DNA of 64,000 bases from an uncultured Lachnospiraceae bacterium (GTDB lineage: Bacteria; Bacillota; Clostridia; Lachnospirales; Lachnospiraceae), in NCBI GenBank assembly GCA_949949005.1, contig CATLHM010000007.1, forward strand, positions 103,685 through 167,684, read 5' to 3'. The notes under the pieces were generated by a model that saw only the letters and a list, made by a program, of their open reading frames with translations, was not told the DNA's origin and did not search any database. Of the stretch, positions 39,091 through 47,640 are shown in pieces. The stretch's first letter is position 1; every line of letters starts with the position of its first letter. Position numbers and translations under genes: made by a program.

Positions 39091-39468
39091 ATGGCTGGAA
39101 ATCAAAAATCCATATTTATCCGTTTCAATATGGATGATAAGACAGATAAGGAATTATACCTGAAACTATTAGAAAAAGCAGATAGTTCCGCTTCCTTGAC
39201 TGCCTATGTGAAGAGAATCCTTGAAGAATATATCAATATAAAAACCGAAATGTCAGAACGTCAGCAGTTTCATGAGCAGATACTCTTAATGGTACGTGAA
39301 GAGATACAGTCACAGGGAATGAAGCTGGTAGGTGCTTTGCTTGCTGGTATAGGTACAGTAAATGTACAGAAGATTCCAGAGAAGCCTATGATGGAAGAAG
39401 CGGGATTACCAGAAGCGTGTGGGAGACTTCCAGAAGACCTTAGAGGGGTTCTTGACCTTATAGGATGA
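39091..39468 (+). CDS. parR: ParR-like DNA-binding adaptor
   Basis: About 125 aa. The N-terminus (KSIFIRFNMDDKTDKELYLKLLEKADSSASLTAYVKRILEEYI) reads as a ribbon-helix-helix domain: a short beta strand then two helices. The C-terminal half is low in structure and rich in Pro and Glu, as in ParR tails that contact ParM. The identification rests mainly on position, immediately downstream of parM. The parC centromere would be nearby, but no clear iteron set is visible upstream. Confidence 0.65.
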   Translation: MAGNQKSIFIRFNMDDKTDKELYLKLLEKADSSASLTAYVKRILEEYINIKTEMSERQQFHEQILLMVREEIQSQGMKLVGALLAGIGTVNVQKIPEKPMMEEAGLPEACGRLPEDLRGVLDLIG

Positions 39469-39797
39469 GATACGAAAAACAGGTGATAAATGAATATTTT
39501 ACAAGGCATGGATAGGCACTCCAAATGGGGTGCCTATTGCACATTTGTTGAAAAGCGAAAGCAATGTGCTGTGGGATCGGAAAATTAAAAAAATATTCCC
39601 GGTTAAAAGTTGTATATATACAAGTAGAAATAGCAGATATGCAATGATTCTATCGTTTATATTGGACAAAAGATGGGCATATGCGGATTGTTATGCGGGT
39701 GAGACAGCAATGGGCTGATGGTGCTTTTGATTGTAGGATGGAGATTTTGAGTGATGATTACAAAGTTAAAGTTCGATATACGAAGGAGAATAAGAAA
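39469..39797. other. Intergenic region after parR
   Basis: About 330 bases. Short open frames at 39,530 and 39,681 have poor starts and no recognisable product. The region may hold the promoter of the small gene at 39,798. Confidence 0.4.
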
Positions 39798-40028
39798 ATG
39801 CAAGAACTTAATTCAATCATGAGAGATTTACTGGAGGTAGAATATAATCAAGAATCATTGCTGTTCCTTTTAGGAGCAGCAGAAGCTGTATGTAGCGAGA
39901 AGGAGCAGAAAGAGGCTAAATTCATTGCTAATAGTACGAAATACTATTTATCATCCTTACAGAGGGAATTGAAGATGGCGATTAACAAACTGGATTCGTA
40001 CATAGCAGAAAACGTTAAGAAGCGATAA
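39798..40028 (+). CDS. Small helical hypothetical protein
   Basis: About 76 aa, almost wholly helical with heptad-like spacing (LNSIMRDLLEVEYNQESLLFLLGAAEAV, then SLQRELKMAINKLDSYI). The ATG at 39,798 follows AAGGAGAATAAG; an upstream ATG at 39,681 gives a less protein-like extension. No family is recognised. It converges with the Xre regulator gene. Confidence 0.55.
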   Translation: MQELNSIMRDLLEVEYNQESLLFLLGAAEAVCSEKEQKEAKFIANSTKYYLSSLQRELKMAINKLDSYIAENVKKR

Positions 40029-40066
40029 AGTAATAGGCAGCACATCATGGAATAAAATGCGGCTGC

Positions 40067-40291
40067 CTATACTTTTGGATATTCTGATTTTAAATTGCTT
40101 GCACCTGTAATGTAGTCCATAGATACATCATAAAATCTGGCGAGGATCAAGAGGCTGTCAACTGGGATTCTTGTCTTACCGCTTTCATAATCCGCATATG
40201 TCCTTTGCCCTATGTGCAGCAGGTCGGCAATCTTTTGCTGGGTCAGGGAATTATCTTCTCTGATTTCACGTATTCTTTCATTATACTTCAT
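40067..40291 (-). CDS. Xre family regulator
   Basis: About 74 aa, a single Cro/CI helix-turn-helix domain (IREIREDNSLTQQKIADLLHIGQRTYADYESGKTRIPVDSLLILARFYDVSMDYI). It is divergent from the methyltransferase gene, and a perfect 7-3-7 palindrome sits in the methyltransferase promoter. It most likely represses that gene and possibly itself, phage-repressor style. Confidence 0.88.
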   Translation of the reverse strand: MKYNERIREIREDNSLTQQKIADLLHIGQRTYADYESGKTRIPVDSLLILARFYDVSMDYITGASNLKSEYPKV

Positions 40292-40336
40292 GTGTTATAT
40301 ACCTCTGAAATAGTATAAATGAAATGCGTATAAGCA

Positions 40337-40365
40337 TTGACAAATAGAGTTATAAACTCTAAAAT
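40337..40365 (+). promoter_or_regulatory. Promoter and operator of the methyltransferase gene
   Basis: TTGACA and TAAAAT are separated by 17 bases. The palindrome TAGAGTT-ATA-AACTCTA (40,345-40,361) fills the spacer and enters the -10, an ideal repressor site for the adjacent Xre protein. Confidence 0.8.
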
Positions 40366-40430
40366 ATGATGGAGAAAGTATATTTTATGAGGGAGGTAAA
40401 AGTAAAAATTGATGAAGAAAGAGAGGATGT

Positions 40431-41393
40431 ATGATTATGGATAGGAGAAATGAATGGGAACTGAATAGTCTGCCTGATTTTGAGAAAAAGGACATATATA
40501 AATCGGTCTATCTAAACAAGTACGGGTATTATGAACTACGCAAACAGAATACCCGTGAAGAGAGGAATGCAAATTTTGAAGAGCATTATTTTCAGGAATA
40601 TGCAGGAGCAACTTATGAGAAGGTAGAATATCCGCCGGAGGAGCTTAAGTTCCTTAATAATCAGATTGAAGAAAGAGCTTATGTCATAGAGCAGAACCTT
40701 GCAAAAACAGGTGTAGGTGGTGATTATTCACTATTGGATATTGGGTGTGGAGAGGGCTTTCTGTTACAGTATTTCTATGATAAGGGTAAGAAGGTAAAAG
40801 GGATTGATATTGGTTCCTACGCTCTTGAACATTTCCATCCAGATATGATTCCTTTCTTTGAAAAAGGGGATATGGAGACACTGCTTCCTGTCATGGCAGA
40901 GCGTGGCGAAATTTATGATGTAGTCAACGTTGATCGTGTTCTGGATATGGTGGACAATATTGATGTCTGTTTGGGTAAGATCAAGGGAATCATGTCTGAG
41001 CAATCTATTCTGGTAATAAAAGTTGCAAATAACTACTCAAACCTGCAGAGGATGCTTTTGCAAAAAGGCGAAATGAAAGAAGAATACTGGTTGGATGATC
41101 CAGACCATACAGGTTATTTCAACCGTGAGGGAATGATCGCAAGGCTTGAAGCCAATGGATTTGAGTGTATGGATTTTTATGGAGATACATTTGTGGATTT
41201 CCAGCTCCTAAATCCTTTTTCCAATTATTATGAAAAATCTGAAACTGGAAAAGCGGCTCATAAGACAGCGGTATGCCTGGAGAATATGCTCCATGATATT
41301 TCCATGGAGAGGACAGTGGAGATTTACCGTATGTTTGGTGATATGGGTTTTGGAAGAGAGATTGTGGGAGTATTTAAGAAAAGAGAAGGCTGA
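40431..41393 (+). CDS. SAM-dependent class I methyltransferase
   Basis: About 320 aa. Motif I is LLDIGCGEGFLLQYF (about residue 102), motif II is VKGIDIGSYALEHF, and a post-I region follows at YDVVNVDRVLDMVDNID. There is no DNA-target motif such as NPPY or PCQ, so it is not an obvious DNA methylase. The arrangement resembles small-molecule, protein or tRNA methyltransferases. Transcription starts from a strong promoter carrying an Xre-type operator. No restriction gene is adjacent. Confidence 0.75.
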   Translation: MIMDRRNEWELNSLPDFEKKDIYKSVYLNKYGYYELRKQNTREERNANFEEHYFQEYAGATYEKVEYPPEELKFLNNQIEERAYVIEQNLAKTGVGGDYSLLDIGCGEGFLLQYFYDKGKKVKGIDIGSYALEHFHPDMIPFFEKGDMETLLPVMAERGEIYDVVNVDRVLDMVDNIDVCLGKIKGIMSEQSILVIKVANNYSNLQRMLLQKGEMKEEYWLDDPDHTGYFNREGMIARLEANGFECMDFYGDTFVDFQLLNPFSNYYEKSETGKAAHKTAVCLENMLHDISMERTVEIYRMFGDMGFGREIVGVFKKREG

Positions 41394-41510
41394 TAATATA
41401 ATAGGTGAGTTTGTGGCAGAGGACATAGAGGATAGTACAGAGGAATGATAGTGGATTCAATGTATATAATGGTGTCAAATTATAAAATATCCGTAACCCC
41501 AAAGCAGCAG

Positions 41511-41530
41511 TAACAAACGGTTGTTTGTTA
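41511..41530. promoter_or_regulatory. Perfect palindrome upstream of the secreted-protein gene
   Basis: TAACAAAC-GGTT-GTTTGTTA lies 35 bases before the GTG start. It could be an operator or a short hairpin in the leader. No dedicated regulator gene adjoins it. Confidence 0.5.
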
Positions 41531-41565
41531 AAAAAATACTTACAGAAAGAAGGAAGGAAAAGGAC

Positions 41566-42447
41566 GTGAAAAGAAAAGGATTGTTGAAAAAAGTGATTGG
41601 TGCATTATGCGTAGGAGTGTTAATGAGTATGCCGATAACTGCAAATGCGGCTGGTAAGGAAGATGTAGTGGGAGACTGGAATAAGGAGGATGGCCAGTTC
41701 GCTGTTACCTTTTATGAGGATGAAACGTTAAAAGATAATCGTGGGGATACAAGACCCTATAAGATCGTATCTTCTTCCCTTACAGTAACACATGATGATA
41801 CAGGAGCCACAGAAACAGTGGATTATGATGTGTGGAGTGTAATTCCAGGGGAAAATGAAGATTTCGGAATGATATACAAAATAATTGAGCCTGGAAAAAT
41901 GAAAGCCTGGAATGTGTATAAAGGTAAAGACGAGAGCGTGTGGAAGTCAACGTCTTCTGATCCACGTATTCTAATCAAAGAAACGGATACAGATTCCGAT
42001 ACAAGTTCTGATACAGATTCCAGTACAGATTCTACAGGTTCGAACTATAAGTGCGAACATCATTATGAGTGGAGTATAACAACAGAGCCTACAGAAATAG
42101 CGGATGGTGAAAGCTCCTATATGTGTATATTCTGTGGTGACATTAAAGCAAGACAGCCAGTCAGTGCAGATGTTGTCATCCGAGAGAAGCTTTTGTCATC
42201 CATTAAGAATGCACAAGCGGGAACAACCGTAACCTTCAACAATAAATCATGGCGCTGCTATCCACAGTATGTGCTTGATGTATTAAAGGAAAAAGGCGAT
42301 GTATCCTTAAAAACAGATTTCACATATGGGGAGAATAACTACAGCTTCACCATTCCAGCAGGGAGTGATTACACAAATCTGGAACAAGCTGATTTCTATG
42401 GATTCATGTACCTGCTGGGTGCATTTAATGGGAGTATAGTTGAATAA
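41566..42447 (+). CDS. Secreted protein of unknown function
   Basis: About 293 aa from a GTG behind AAGGAAGG. A signal peptide is clear: basic KRKGLLKK, hydrophobic VIGALCVGVLMSM, cleavage after ITANA. The mature N-terminal part (about 110 residues) looks beta-rich. A DTDSDTSSDTDSSTDSTGS linker follows. The C-terminal part has four cysteines that could bind metal (CEHHYEW... and MCIFCGD) and then an alpha-beta tail. Exported proteins of this kind on mobile elements may act at the cell surface; no function can be assigned. Confidence 0.7.
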   Translation: MKRKGLLKKVIGALCVGVLMSMPITANAAGKEDVVGDWNKEDGQFAVTFYEDETLKDNRGDTRPYKIVSSSLTVTHDDTGATETVDYDVWSVIPGENEDFGMIYKIIEPGKMKAWNVYKGKDESVWKSTSSDPRILIKETDTDSDTSSDTDSSTDSTGSNYKCEHHYEWSITTEPTEIADGESSYMCIFCGDIKARQPVSADVVIREKLLSSIKNAQAGTTVTFNNKSWRCYPQYVLDVLKEKGDVSLKTDFTYGENNYSFTIPAGSDYTNLEQADFYGFMYLLGAFNGSIVE

Positions 42448-42693
42448 TGGGTATGTAGATCACACAATAATATTAGAAGGGTTTTCTGTGATGAAGTTAA
42501 ATCATAGGAGATACTTTGAACCTTGTATTATTATCCACTATTATAAATACAATTGTCGTATTTTATCAGAAAGCTATTTTACTATAAAGAGGATTGGAGG
42601 ATATATTCCTTCAATCCTTTTTGCTTTTCATCCTTATCATATCAATATGGATATAATAGGAAACATACAACGCCTAGGAGGAAGAAAAAACCT
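42448..42693. other. Intergenic region with no recognised gene
   Basis: About 250 AT-rich bases. The run TATTTTACTATAAAGAGGATTGG has -10-like elements, but no clear promoter was chosen. Confidence 0.35.
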
Positions 42694-42948
42694 ATGGAGA
42701 AAAATATTTTAGAAACATTCCAACCCAATATCATGGAAAGGCTGGGGGAAATATATTGGAGGGATGATAGGTACAGGAAGACACTTGAAAGAGAGAAAGA
42801 AGCTGCAGAGCGTCTGAAAGAAACTTTTACCGAAGAACAGATGGCTATGGTGGAGCAATACCATATTGCCATATCATCTACCATGGGGATATGTGAGCTT
42901 CTGGCCTATAAACAGGGCATGAAGGATATGGCATCTATTTTGAAATAA
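42694..42948 (+). CDS. Small DUF6809-like protein
   Basis: About 84 aa, helical: LETFQPNIMERLGEIYW, then EKEAAERLKETFTEEQMAMVEQYHIAISSTM and YKQGMKDMASILK. The ending with a Gly-rich turn before a short helix matches the 36,843 protein and the DUF6809 type. TAGGAGG precedes the ATG at 42,694; the longer frame back to 42,553 has no ribosome site. Confidence 0.65.
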   Translation: MEKNILETFQPNIMERLGEIYWRDDRYRKTLEREKEAAERLKETFTEEQMAMVEQYHIAISSTMGICELLAYKQGMKDMASILK

Positions 42949-43071
42949 AAATGAGAATCATCATTATTTTGTCGTATATGCAGAGTATACACTGATATAT
43001 TCTTTCAATAGTACGAAACGTATCATCAAATCAGATGGTATTGTAAAACTAGGAAGGGAAAGGAGGATCAG

Positions 43072-43191
43072 ATGGACAGACTGAAATTTATTGAGAACAT
43101 TTTAAAAGCCGCATCAACATTAGTGGCTGCGCTTATGTCTTTCATCAAATTTATTAGCATGGCTTTCAGTATGAAAACAGAAAAAGCATAG
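43072..43191 (+). CDS. 39-residue hydrophobic peptide
   Basis: MDRLKFIENILKAASTLVAA followed by LMSFIKFISMAFSMKTEKA. AAAGGAGG precedes the ATG, so translation is likely. One amphipathic-to-hydrophobic helix spans most of the peptide, as in small membrane peptides and some type I toxins. A terminator-like hairpin lies about 100 bases downstream. No antisense RNA could be confirmed. Confidence 0.55.
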   Translation: MDRLKFIENILKAASTLVAALMSFIKFISMAFSMKTEKA

Positions 43192-43292
43192 GTTTTATCA
43201 TGCGGTAAGATGGTAAGGATATTATTCATTAAAAGTTAGCTTACGAAAAAAGATGTCAATGACAAAGCAAAAACAAAATAAGGATGTAAACA

Positions 43293-43320
43293 GGGGCTTT
43301 CCATGAGGAAGCTCCTTTTT
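43293..43320 (+). terminator. Terminator before the DUF932 gene
   Basis: GGGGCTTTCC pairs with GGAAGCTCC across ATGA and is followed by five T. Confidence 0.65.
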
Positions 43321-43367
43321 GCACCCTGTTACCAACACATGAAAAAAGAGAAAAGGAGATGTTAAAA

Positions 43368-44300
43368 ATGGCACATATGATAGAAACAATGTTCTCTGTA
43401 AGGGAGAAACCATGGCATGGATTAGGCACGATTGTTATGGAAGCGCCTGCATCAGCAGAAGCGTTAAAATTAGCGGGGCTTGACTGGACGGTAGAGCAGG
43501 AGCCTGTGTATACAGATAATAGGGAACTGATAAAAGGGTATAAGGCAAATGTGAGAAACATTGATAGGAAAGTGCTGGGTGTGGTATCTGATAGGTATAA
43601 AGTGGTGCAGAATACAGACGCTTTCAGCTTTACAGATGAACTGCTTGGAAAAGGAGTAAAATATGAGACTGCTGGATCTTTGCAGGAGGGTAAAAAAGTA
43701 TGGCTCCTTGCAAGACTTCCAAAAGAGTATGTCATTGCGGGAGAACGTATCAGTTCTTATCTGGTATTTTCTAACACCCATGATGGTTCTGGTTCTGTAA
43801 AGGTAGCTGTAACTCCTGTAAGGGTGGTGTGTAATAATACGTTGAATCTTGCGTTGAATAACGCAAAGAGAAGCTTTTCTATGATCCACACAGGCAACAT
43901 CCATGACAAGATACAGGAAGCGAAGGATACGCTCTTCATGGCGGAGAATTACATGGATAACCTTGGGATTGAGTTTGAGCAGTTACGCAGGCAGAAAATG
44001 ACGGATGCACAGGTGAAGGAATACATAGAATTGCTCCTTCCTATGGGAGAAGAACCGACACCCATCCAGAGAAAGAATATTTTGAAGCTCCGTAGTGATA
44101 TGGAGCAGCGTTATTATGAAGCTCCTGATTTGCAGAAAGTGGGGAACAATGCATACCGATTCATCAATGCAGTATCAGACTTTGCCACACACAGCCGACC
44201 CTTAAGAATGACAGCGAATTATAAGGAGAACGTGTTTGCGAGAACCATTGATGGAAATCCGCTGATAGATAAAGCATATCAGCTTGTAAAAGCGGCTTAA
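43368..44300 (+). CDS. DUF932 phage/plasmid-like protein
   Basis: About 310 aa. The N-terminus METMF-like MIETMFSVREKPWHGLG and the core VQNTDAFSFTDELLGKG, then VVCNNTLNLAL are hallmarks of DUF932 (TIGR03299), widespread on phages and plasmids next to recombination genes. AAGGAG stands nine bases before the ATG at 43,368. Its biochemical role is not established; the neighbourhood (YqaJ nuclease, Rad52-like protein) fits a part in DNA recombination or replication. Confidence 0.88.
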   Translation: MAHMIETMFSVREKPWHGLGTIVMEAPASAEALKLAGLDWTVEQEPVYTDNRELIKGYKANVRNIDRKVLGVVSDRYKVVQNTDAFSFTDELLGKGVKYETAGSLQEGKKVWLLARLPKEYVIAGERISSYLVFSNTHDGSGSVKVAVTPVRVVCNNTLNLALNNAKRSFSMIHTGNIHDKIQEAKDTLFMAENYMDNLGIEFEQLRRQKMTDAQVKEYIELLLPMGEEPTPIQRKNILKLRSDMEQRYYEAPDLQKVGNNAYRFINAVSDFATHSRPLRMTANYKENVFARTIDGNPLIDKAYQLVKAA

Positions 44301-44566
44301 GAGCGGCATATCATTCCAGCGGCTTCCTTAAAACCTTTTGGACTCATTGGAAGTTAATAGCATATCACAGAATGGGAGTTGTGAGGGTATATGTACTGCT
44401 AGGGTGAAGCAATCTACAGATTGAAAATCTATGGGAATATAAATAAAAGTATCTATAGTTGGAGTAAAAAATGAGTGATAACAAGGATAATGGGGATGGC
44501 ATGGATCAGCATGGTCTTTGCTATCCCCGTTATTATGCGGTGCTGTACAGGAAAAGGAGGATTATC
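44301..44566. other. Intergenic region before the YqaJ gene
   Basis: About 265 bases with no clear gene. The 32 codons from 44,471 to the chosen start are open but lack a ribosome site. Confidence 0.4.
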
Positions 44567-45496
44567 ATGTTTGAAAAAATATCATTGTCAGGAGTAGATC
44601 ATACTGAATGGCTTCGTTTGAGAAAGTCAGGGATTGGGGGTTCAGATGCTGGTGCAATTTGTGGGGTGAATCCATTCAGTAGTGCAATGAAGGTTTTTAA
44701 AGACAAAACTAGTGAGGGAATAGAGGAACAGGATAATGAAGCAATAAGGATAGGCCATGATCTGGAAGATTATGTGGCACAAAGATTTACGGAAGCTACA
44801 GGATTAAAGGTACGGAAATCTAATTTCATGTACCAAAGCAAAGAACACCCTTTCATGATTGCAGATGTTGACCGCCTTGTAGTGGGTGAGGATGCAGGAT
44901 TGGAGTGTAAGACTGCCAGTGCCTACAATGCCGATAAATGGGCGGATGGTGATATTCCCCTCCATTATGTGATGCAGTGTTACCACTATATGGCAGTCAC
45001 AGGAAAAAAGGTATGGTATATTGCGGCAGTGATTCTTGGGAGGGAATTTACCTACAGGAAATTGGAGTGGGATGATGAACTGATTGGGCGTCTTATCTCA
45101 ATAGAAGAAAATTTCTGGAATAACCATGTGGTGAAAGGAATCATACCGCCACCGGATGGGAGCAAAGTTTGTGATGAAGTGATCCAGCAGTATTTCCATA
45201 CGGCAAGGAAAGCCAGTGCCATTAAGCTGGTTGGCTTTGATGAAAAATTAAGGAGACGTGAGGAGATCCTTGGATTTATTTCAGAATTACAGGAGGAGCA
45301 GAAGCAGATCGAGCAGGAAGTGAAGCTCTTTATGCAGGATAATGAACTTGCAAGCAGTGAGCATTTCCGTGTCTCATGGAAGAACATTGATTCCACCAAA
45401 TTGGATGCGAAGCGTATTAAGGAAGAGAGGCCGGAGCTTTACGTTGATTATGGTAAGGTTTCCCATTCCAGAAGGTTTGAGGTGAAAGTGGCATAG
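44567..45496 (+). CDS. YqaJ-type recombination exonuclease
   Basis: About 309 aa. The PD-(D/E)xK exonuclease core is visible: RKSGIGGSDAGAICGVNPF, RIGHDLEDYVAQRF, then ADVDRLVVGEDAGLECKTA with the metal-binding Asp and Glu-x-Lys. QCYHYMAVTGKKVWYIA follows, as in lambda-exo-like YqaJ proteins. It resects 5' strands for single-strand annealing. AAAAGGAGG precedes the ATG at 44,567. A coiled-coil C-terminus (EEQKQIEQEVKLFM) is typical. It pairs with the Rad52-like gene two genes downstream. Confidence 0.88.
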   Translation: MFEKISLSGVDHTEWLRLRKSGIGGSDAGAICGVNPFSSAMKVFKDKTSEGIEEQDNEAIRIGHDLEDYVAQRFTEATGLKVRKSNFMYQSKEHPFMIADVDRLVVGEDAGLECKTASAYNADKWADGDIPLHYVMQCYHYMAVTGKKVWYIAAVILGREFTYRKLEWDDELIGRLISIEENFWNNHVVKGIIPPPDGSKVCDEVIQQYFHTARKASAIKLVGFDEKLRRREEILGFISELQEEQKQIEQEVKLFMQDNELASSEHFRVSWKNIDSTKLDAKRIKEERPELYVDYGKVSHSRRFEVKVA

Positions 45497-45507
45497 GGGG
45501 AATGTTC

Positions 45508-45879
45508 ATGGAGGAAAAAGAATTAAAGGAGTTATTGTTAGAAAAGCTCCATATAGAATTGCACCTTTTCAAAGATTCCATGCTCCAGAAAACGAAGAAA
45601 GAAATATACGAAGCTTCCTATAAAATAGAAGTATATGTGAATGTATACGAGATACTGATGGGGGAAGTGGAAAACCTTGACATAGAAACTGTGCGTGGGA
45701 TTCTCCATTGGAAATATGGCATACTGGAATCGCTTTATGAGGAATGGCTTGGATACAAGGATGATTCCTATGATGAACTGAAAGCCTATGTGGGGAGTGA
45801 ATTGGGTGTAATGGCACAGGGGAATATATCCTGTAGAAGGGAGAGAGAAGATGGAGAAGAACTTTATCAGGTTGCTTAA
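45508..45879 (+). CDS. DUF3848-like hypothetical protein
   Basis: About 123 aa, helical and charged (ELKELLLEKLHIELHLFKDS and EIYEASYKIEVYVNVYEIL). The motif of a helix with A-Y-(E/K)-I resembles DUF3848 proteins of Lachnospiraceae mobile elements, recalled rather than searched. GGGGG lies seven bases before the ATG at 45,508. It overlaps the Rad52-like gene by 29 bases, so the two are translated together. Confidence 0.55.
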   Translation: MEEKELKELLLEKLHIELHLFKDSMLQKTKKEIYEASYKIEVYVNVYEILMGEVENLDIETVRGILHWKYGILESLYEEWLGYKDDSYDELKAYVGSELGVMAQGNISCRREREDGEELYQVA

Positions 45880-46627
45880 GGCGGATGAGATTGAATGCAG
45901 GGTGTCAGTGATCAATGAAAAAGGATTAAGCCTTTTATTATATAAGGATGCGAGGGTAGACCAGCGTATCCTTGATGAGACATTCGGAGCTTTTGGATGG
46001 AAAAGGAGCCATCAGTGCATTGATGGAAATCTCTACTGCACCGTAGAGGTATTCGATAAGGAAACCATGCAGTGGATCGCCAAGCAGGATGTAGGCACGA
46101 TGGGTTATACGGAGAAAGAGAAATCCCAGGCATCAGACAGTTTCAAGAGGGCTTGCTTCAATTGGGGGATAGGACGTGAGTTGTATTCAGCGCCTTTTAT
46201 CTGGATTCCAGCAGGTAAAGTTTCAATCCAGATGAAAGAGGGTGCAAATAAAGAGAAGCGTTATTACTGTAATGACCGTTTTTCTGTGATTTCTATTGCA
46301 TACAACAATGAACGTGAAATATCCGGTCTTGTTATCAATAATGATAAAGATCAGATAGTTTATGAGTTGAAAGCAAAAGCAGATATGGGGAGACAAAAGA
46401 AAGAAGAACAATTAAAGGGTAAGAAGGAAGGGATTCAGCAGAAATCGGAAGCTAAGAAAGAAGGTATCTCTAAGGAACAAATGGCATCTCTGCAAGCGGA
46501 ATTGAAAAGAACGGGAGTAGCAATGGAAGCAGTACAGGAGAGGTATAAGATCACAACTCCAGAATCTATGAATGAGAAAACCTATAAGAGAGTGATGGAA
46601 GCACTTGCAAAGACAAAAGCAGCATAG
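45851..46627 (+). CDS. Rad52/Rad22-type single-strand annealing protein
   Basis: About 258 aa. The core FGAFGWKRSHQCIDGNLYCTVEVFD, then SQASDSFKRACFNWGIGRELYSAPFIWI is the Rad52/22 annealing fold of phage recombinases. It coats single strands left by the YqaJ exonuclease and anneals them to complementary DNA. The C-terminal 80 residues are a charged linker plus a small helical domain (SKEQMASLQAELKRTGVAMEAV). GAGAGAAG precedes the ATG. Confidence 0.85.
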   Translation: MEKNFIRLLKADEIECRVSVINEKGLSLLLYKDARVDQRILDETFGAFGWKRSHQCIDGNLYCTVEVFDKETMQWIAKQDVGTMGYTEKEKSQASDSFKRACFNWGIGRELYSAPFIWIPAGKVSIQMKEGANKEKRYYCNDRFSVISIAYNNEREISGLVINNDKDQIVYELKAKADMGRQKKEEQLKGKKEGIQQKSEAKKEGISKEQMASLQAELKRTGVAMEAVQERYKITTPESMNEKTYKRVMEALAKTKAA

Positions 46628-46644
46628 GAGAGGAAGGTAAGATT

Positions 46645-47550
46645 ATGAGGATGGAAGAGTTTGCAGAGGAAGTATTAAAGGAAGTAACGGAGAAAGCTGG
46701 CGATAGACTAAGTGTACAGACTGTTTCAGCAAATAAAAATAATGGCGTTACGCTTACAGGAATTACAGCATCTAAACAGGATGGAAAAGGAGGCTGCTGT
46801 ATCTATTTGGAGAATTATTATAAGGGCTATTGTGATGGCCAAATAACTCTTGATTGGGTAGCAGAGGATGTTTACGGTAAACTCATGGAACACAGTGGTG
46901 ACCTTGATGGAGTGGATATGAAGGTGTTATGGGATTGGGAAGCGGCTAAGGATTGTATTCATGCAAAACTGATAAATCGTGAAATGAATCAGGAACTCCT
47001 TAAGAGAGTGCCTTACAGAGAGTTTCTTGATCTTGCGGTAGTCTACTATGTAACAGTAGGTGGGCTTTCAGAGGGAGTAAACGGTGCATTTACAGTGTCG
47101 GATCAGAACATGGAAGCATGGAGAAAAGATGAAAACGCTCTTTACCAGATGGCAGTTTCCAATATGCGTCTTGATGGAAAACCGGTATTTGAGAATATGG
47201 AAGAAATCATTCGGAGCATGATGCCAGAGGGAATACCTGATTTCACATTTGGAATACCGAAATTCAGATCCTATGTCCTGACTAATCCCAAAAAGGTATT
47301 TGGTGCTGTGGAGCTCCTGGATAGAAGTGTCTTAAAGAAAATCAGTAATGAACTGGAAGGTGATTTTATTGTACTTCCAAGTTCTCTGCATGAGAGCATC
47401 ATCATTCCTGCAGATGGCTCGGTATCTTATCAGGAACTTGCAGATATAGTAACAGATATAAACAGGAATATGGTTTCTATTGTGGAACGGCTTTCAGACC
47501 ATGTATATCTGTATGAGCGAGAGAAAGGAGTATTGAGGATCGCCGCATGA
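46645..47550 (+). CDS. DUF5688 family protein
   Basis: About 301 aa. The layout fits DUF5688: an N-terminal helix, GGCCIYLENYYKGYCDGQI, then RSYVLTNPKKVFGAVELLD, and a C-terminal FIVLPSSLHESIIIPADG segment near residue 250. These proteins are common in clostridial conjugative and mobile elements. Their function is unknown. GAGAGGAAGG precedes the ATG by seven bases. A terminator follows 17 bases after the stop. Confidence 0.8.
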   Translation: MRMEEFAEEVLKEVTEKAGDRLSVQTVSANKNNGVTLTGITASKQDGKGGCCIYLENYYKGYCDGQITLDWVAEDVYGKLMEHSGDLDGVDMKVLWDWEAAKDCIHAKLINREMNQELLKRVPYREFLDLAVVYYVTVGGLSEGVNGAFTVSDQNMEAWRKDENALYQMAVSNMRLDGKPVFENMEEIIRSMMPEGIPDFTFGIPKFRSYVLTNPKKVFGAVELLDRSVLKKISNELEGDFIVLPSSLHESIIIPADGSVSYQELADIVTDINRNMVSIVERLSDHVYLYEREKGVLRIAA

Positions 47551-47567
47551 AGCTATAGGAGATGCAG

Positions 47568-47605
47568 AAAAGGAAAGTGGGAGCTACAATCCTGCTTTCC
47601 TTTTT
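47568..47605 (+). terminator. Intrinsic terminator after the recombination cluster
   Basis: AAAAGGAAAG pairs with CTTTCCTTTT and five T follow. It closes the DUF932-to-DUF5688 gene run. Confidence 0.8.
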
Positions 47606-47640
47606 GCAGATAGAGAGAGAAGGAGACAATCGGAATAGAC

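Noticed and set aside
39530..39718. 62-codon open frame after parR
   Set aside because: The start is weak, no ribosome site is present and the product resembles nothing.
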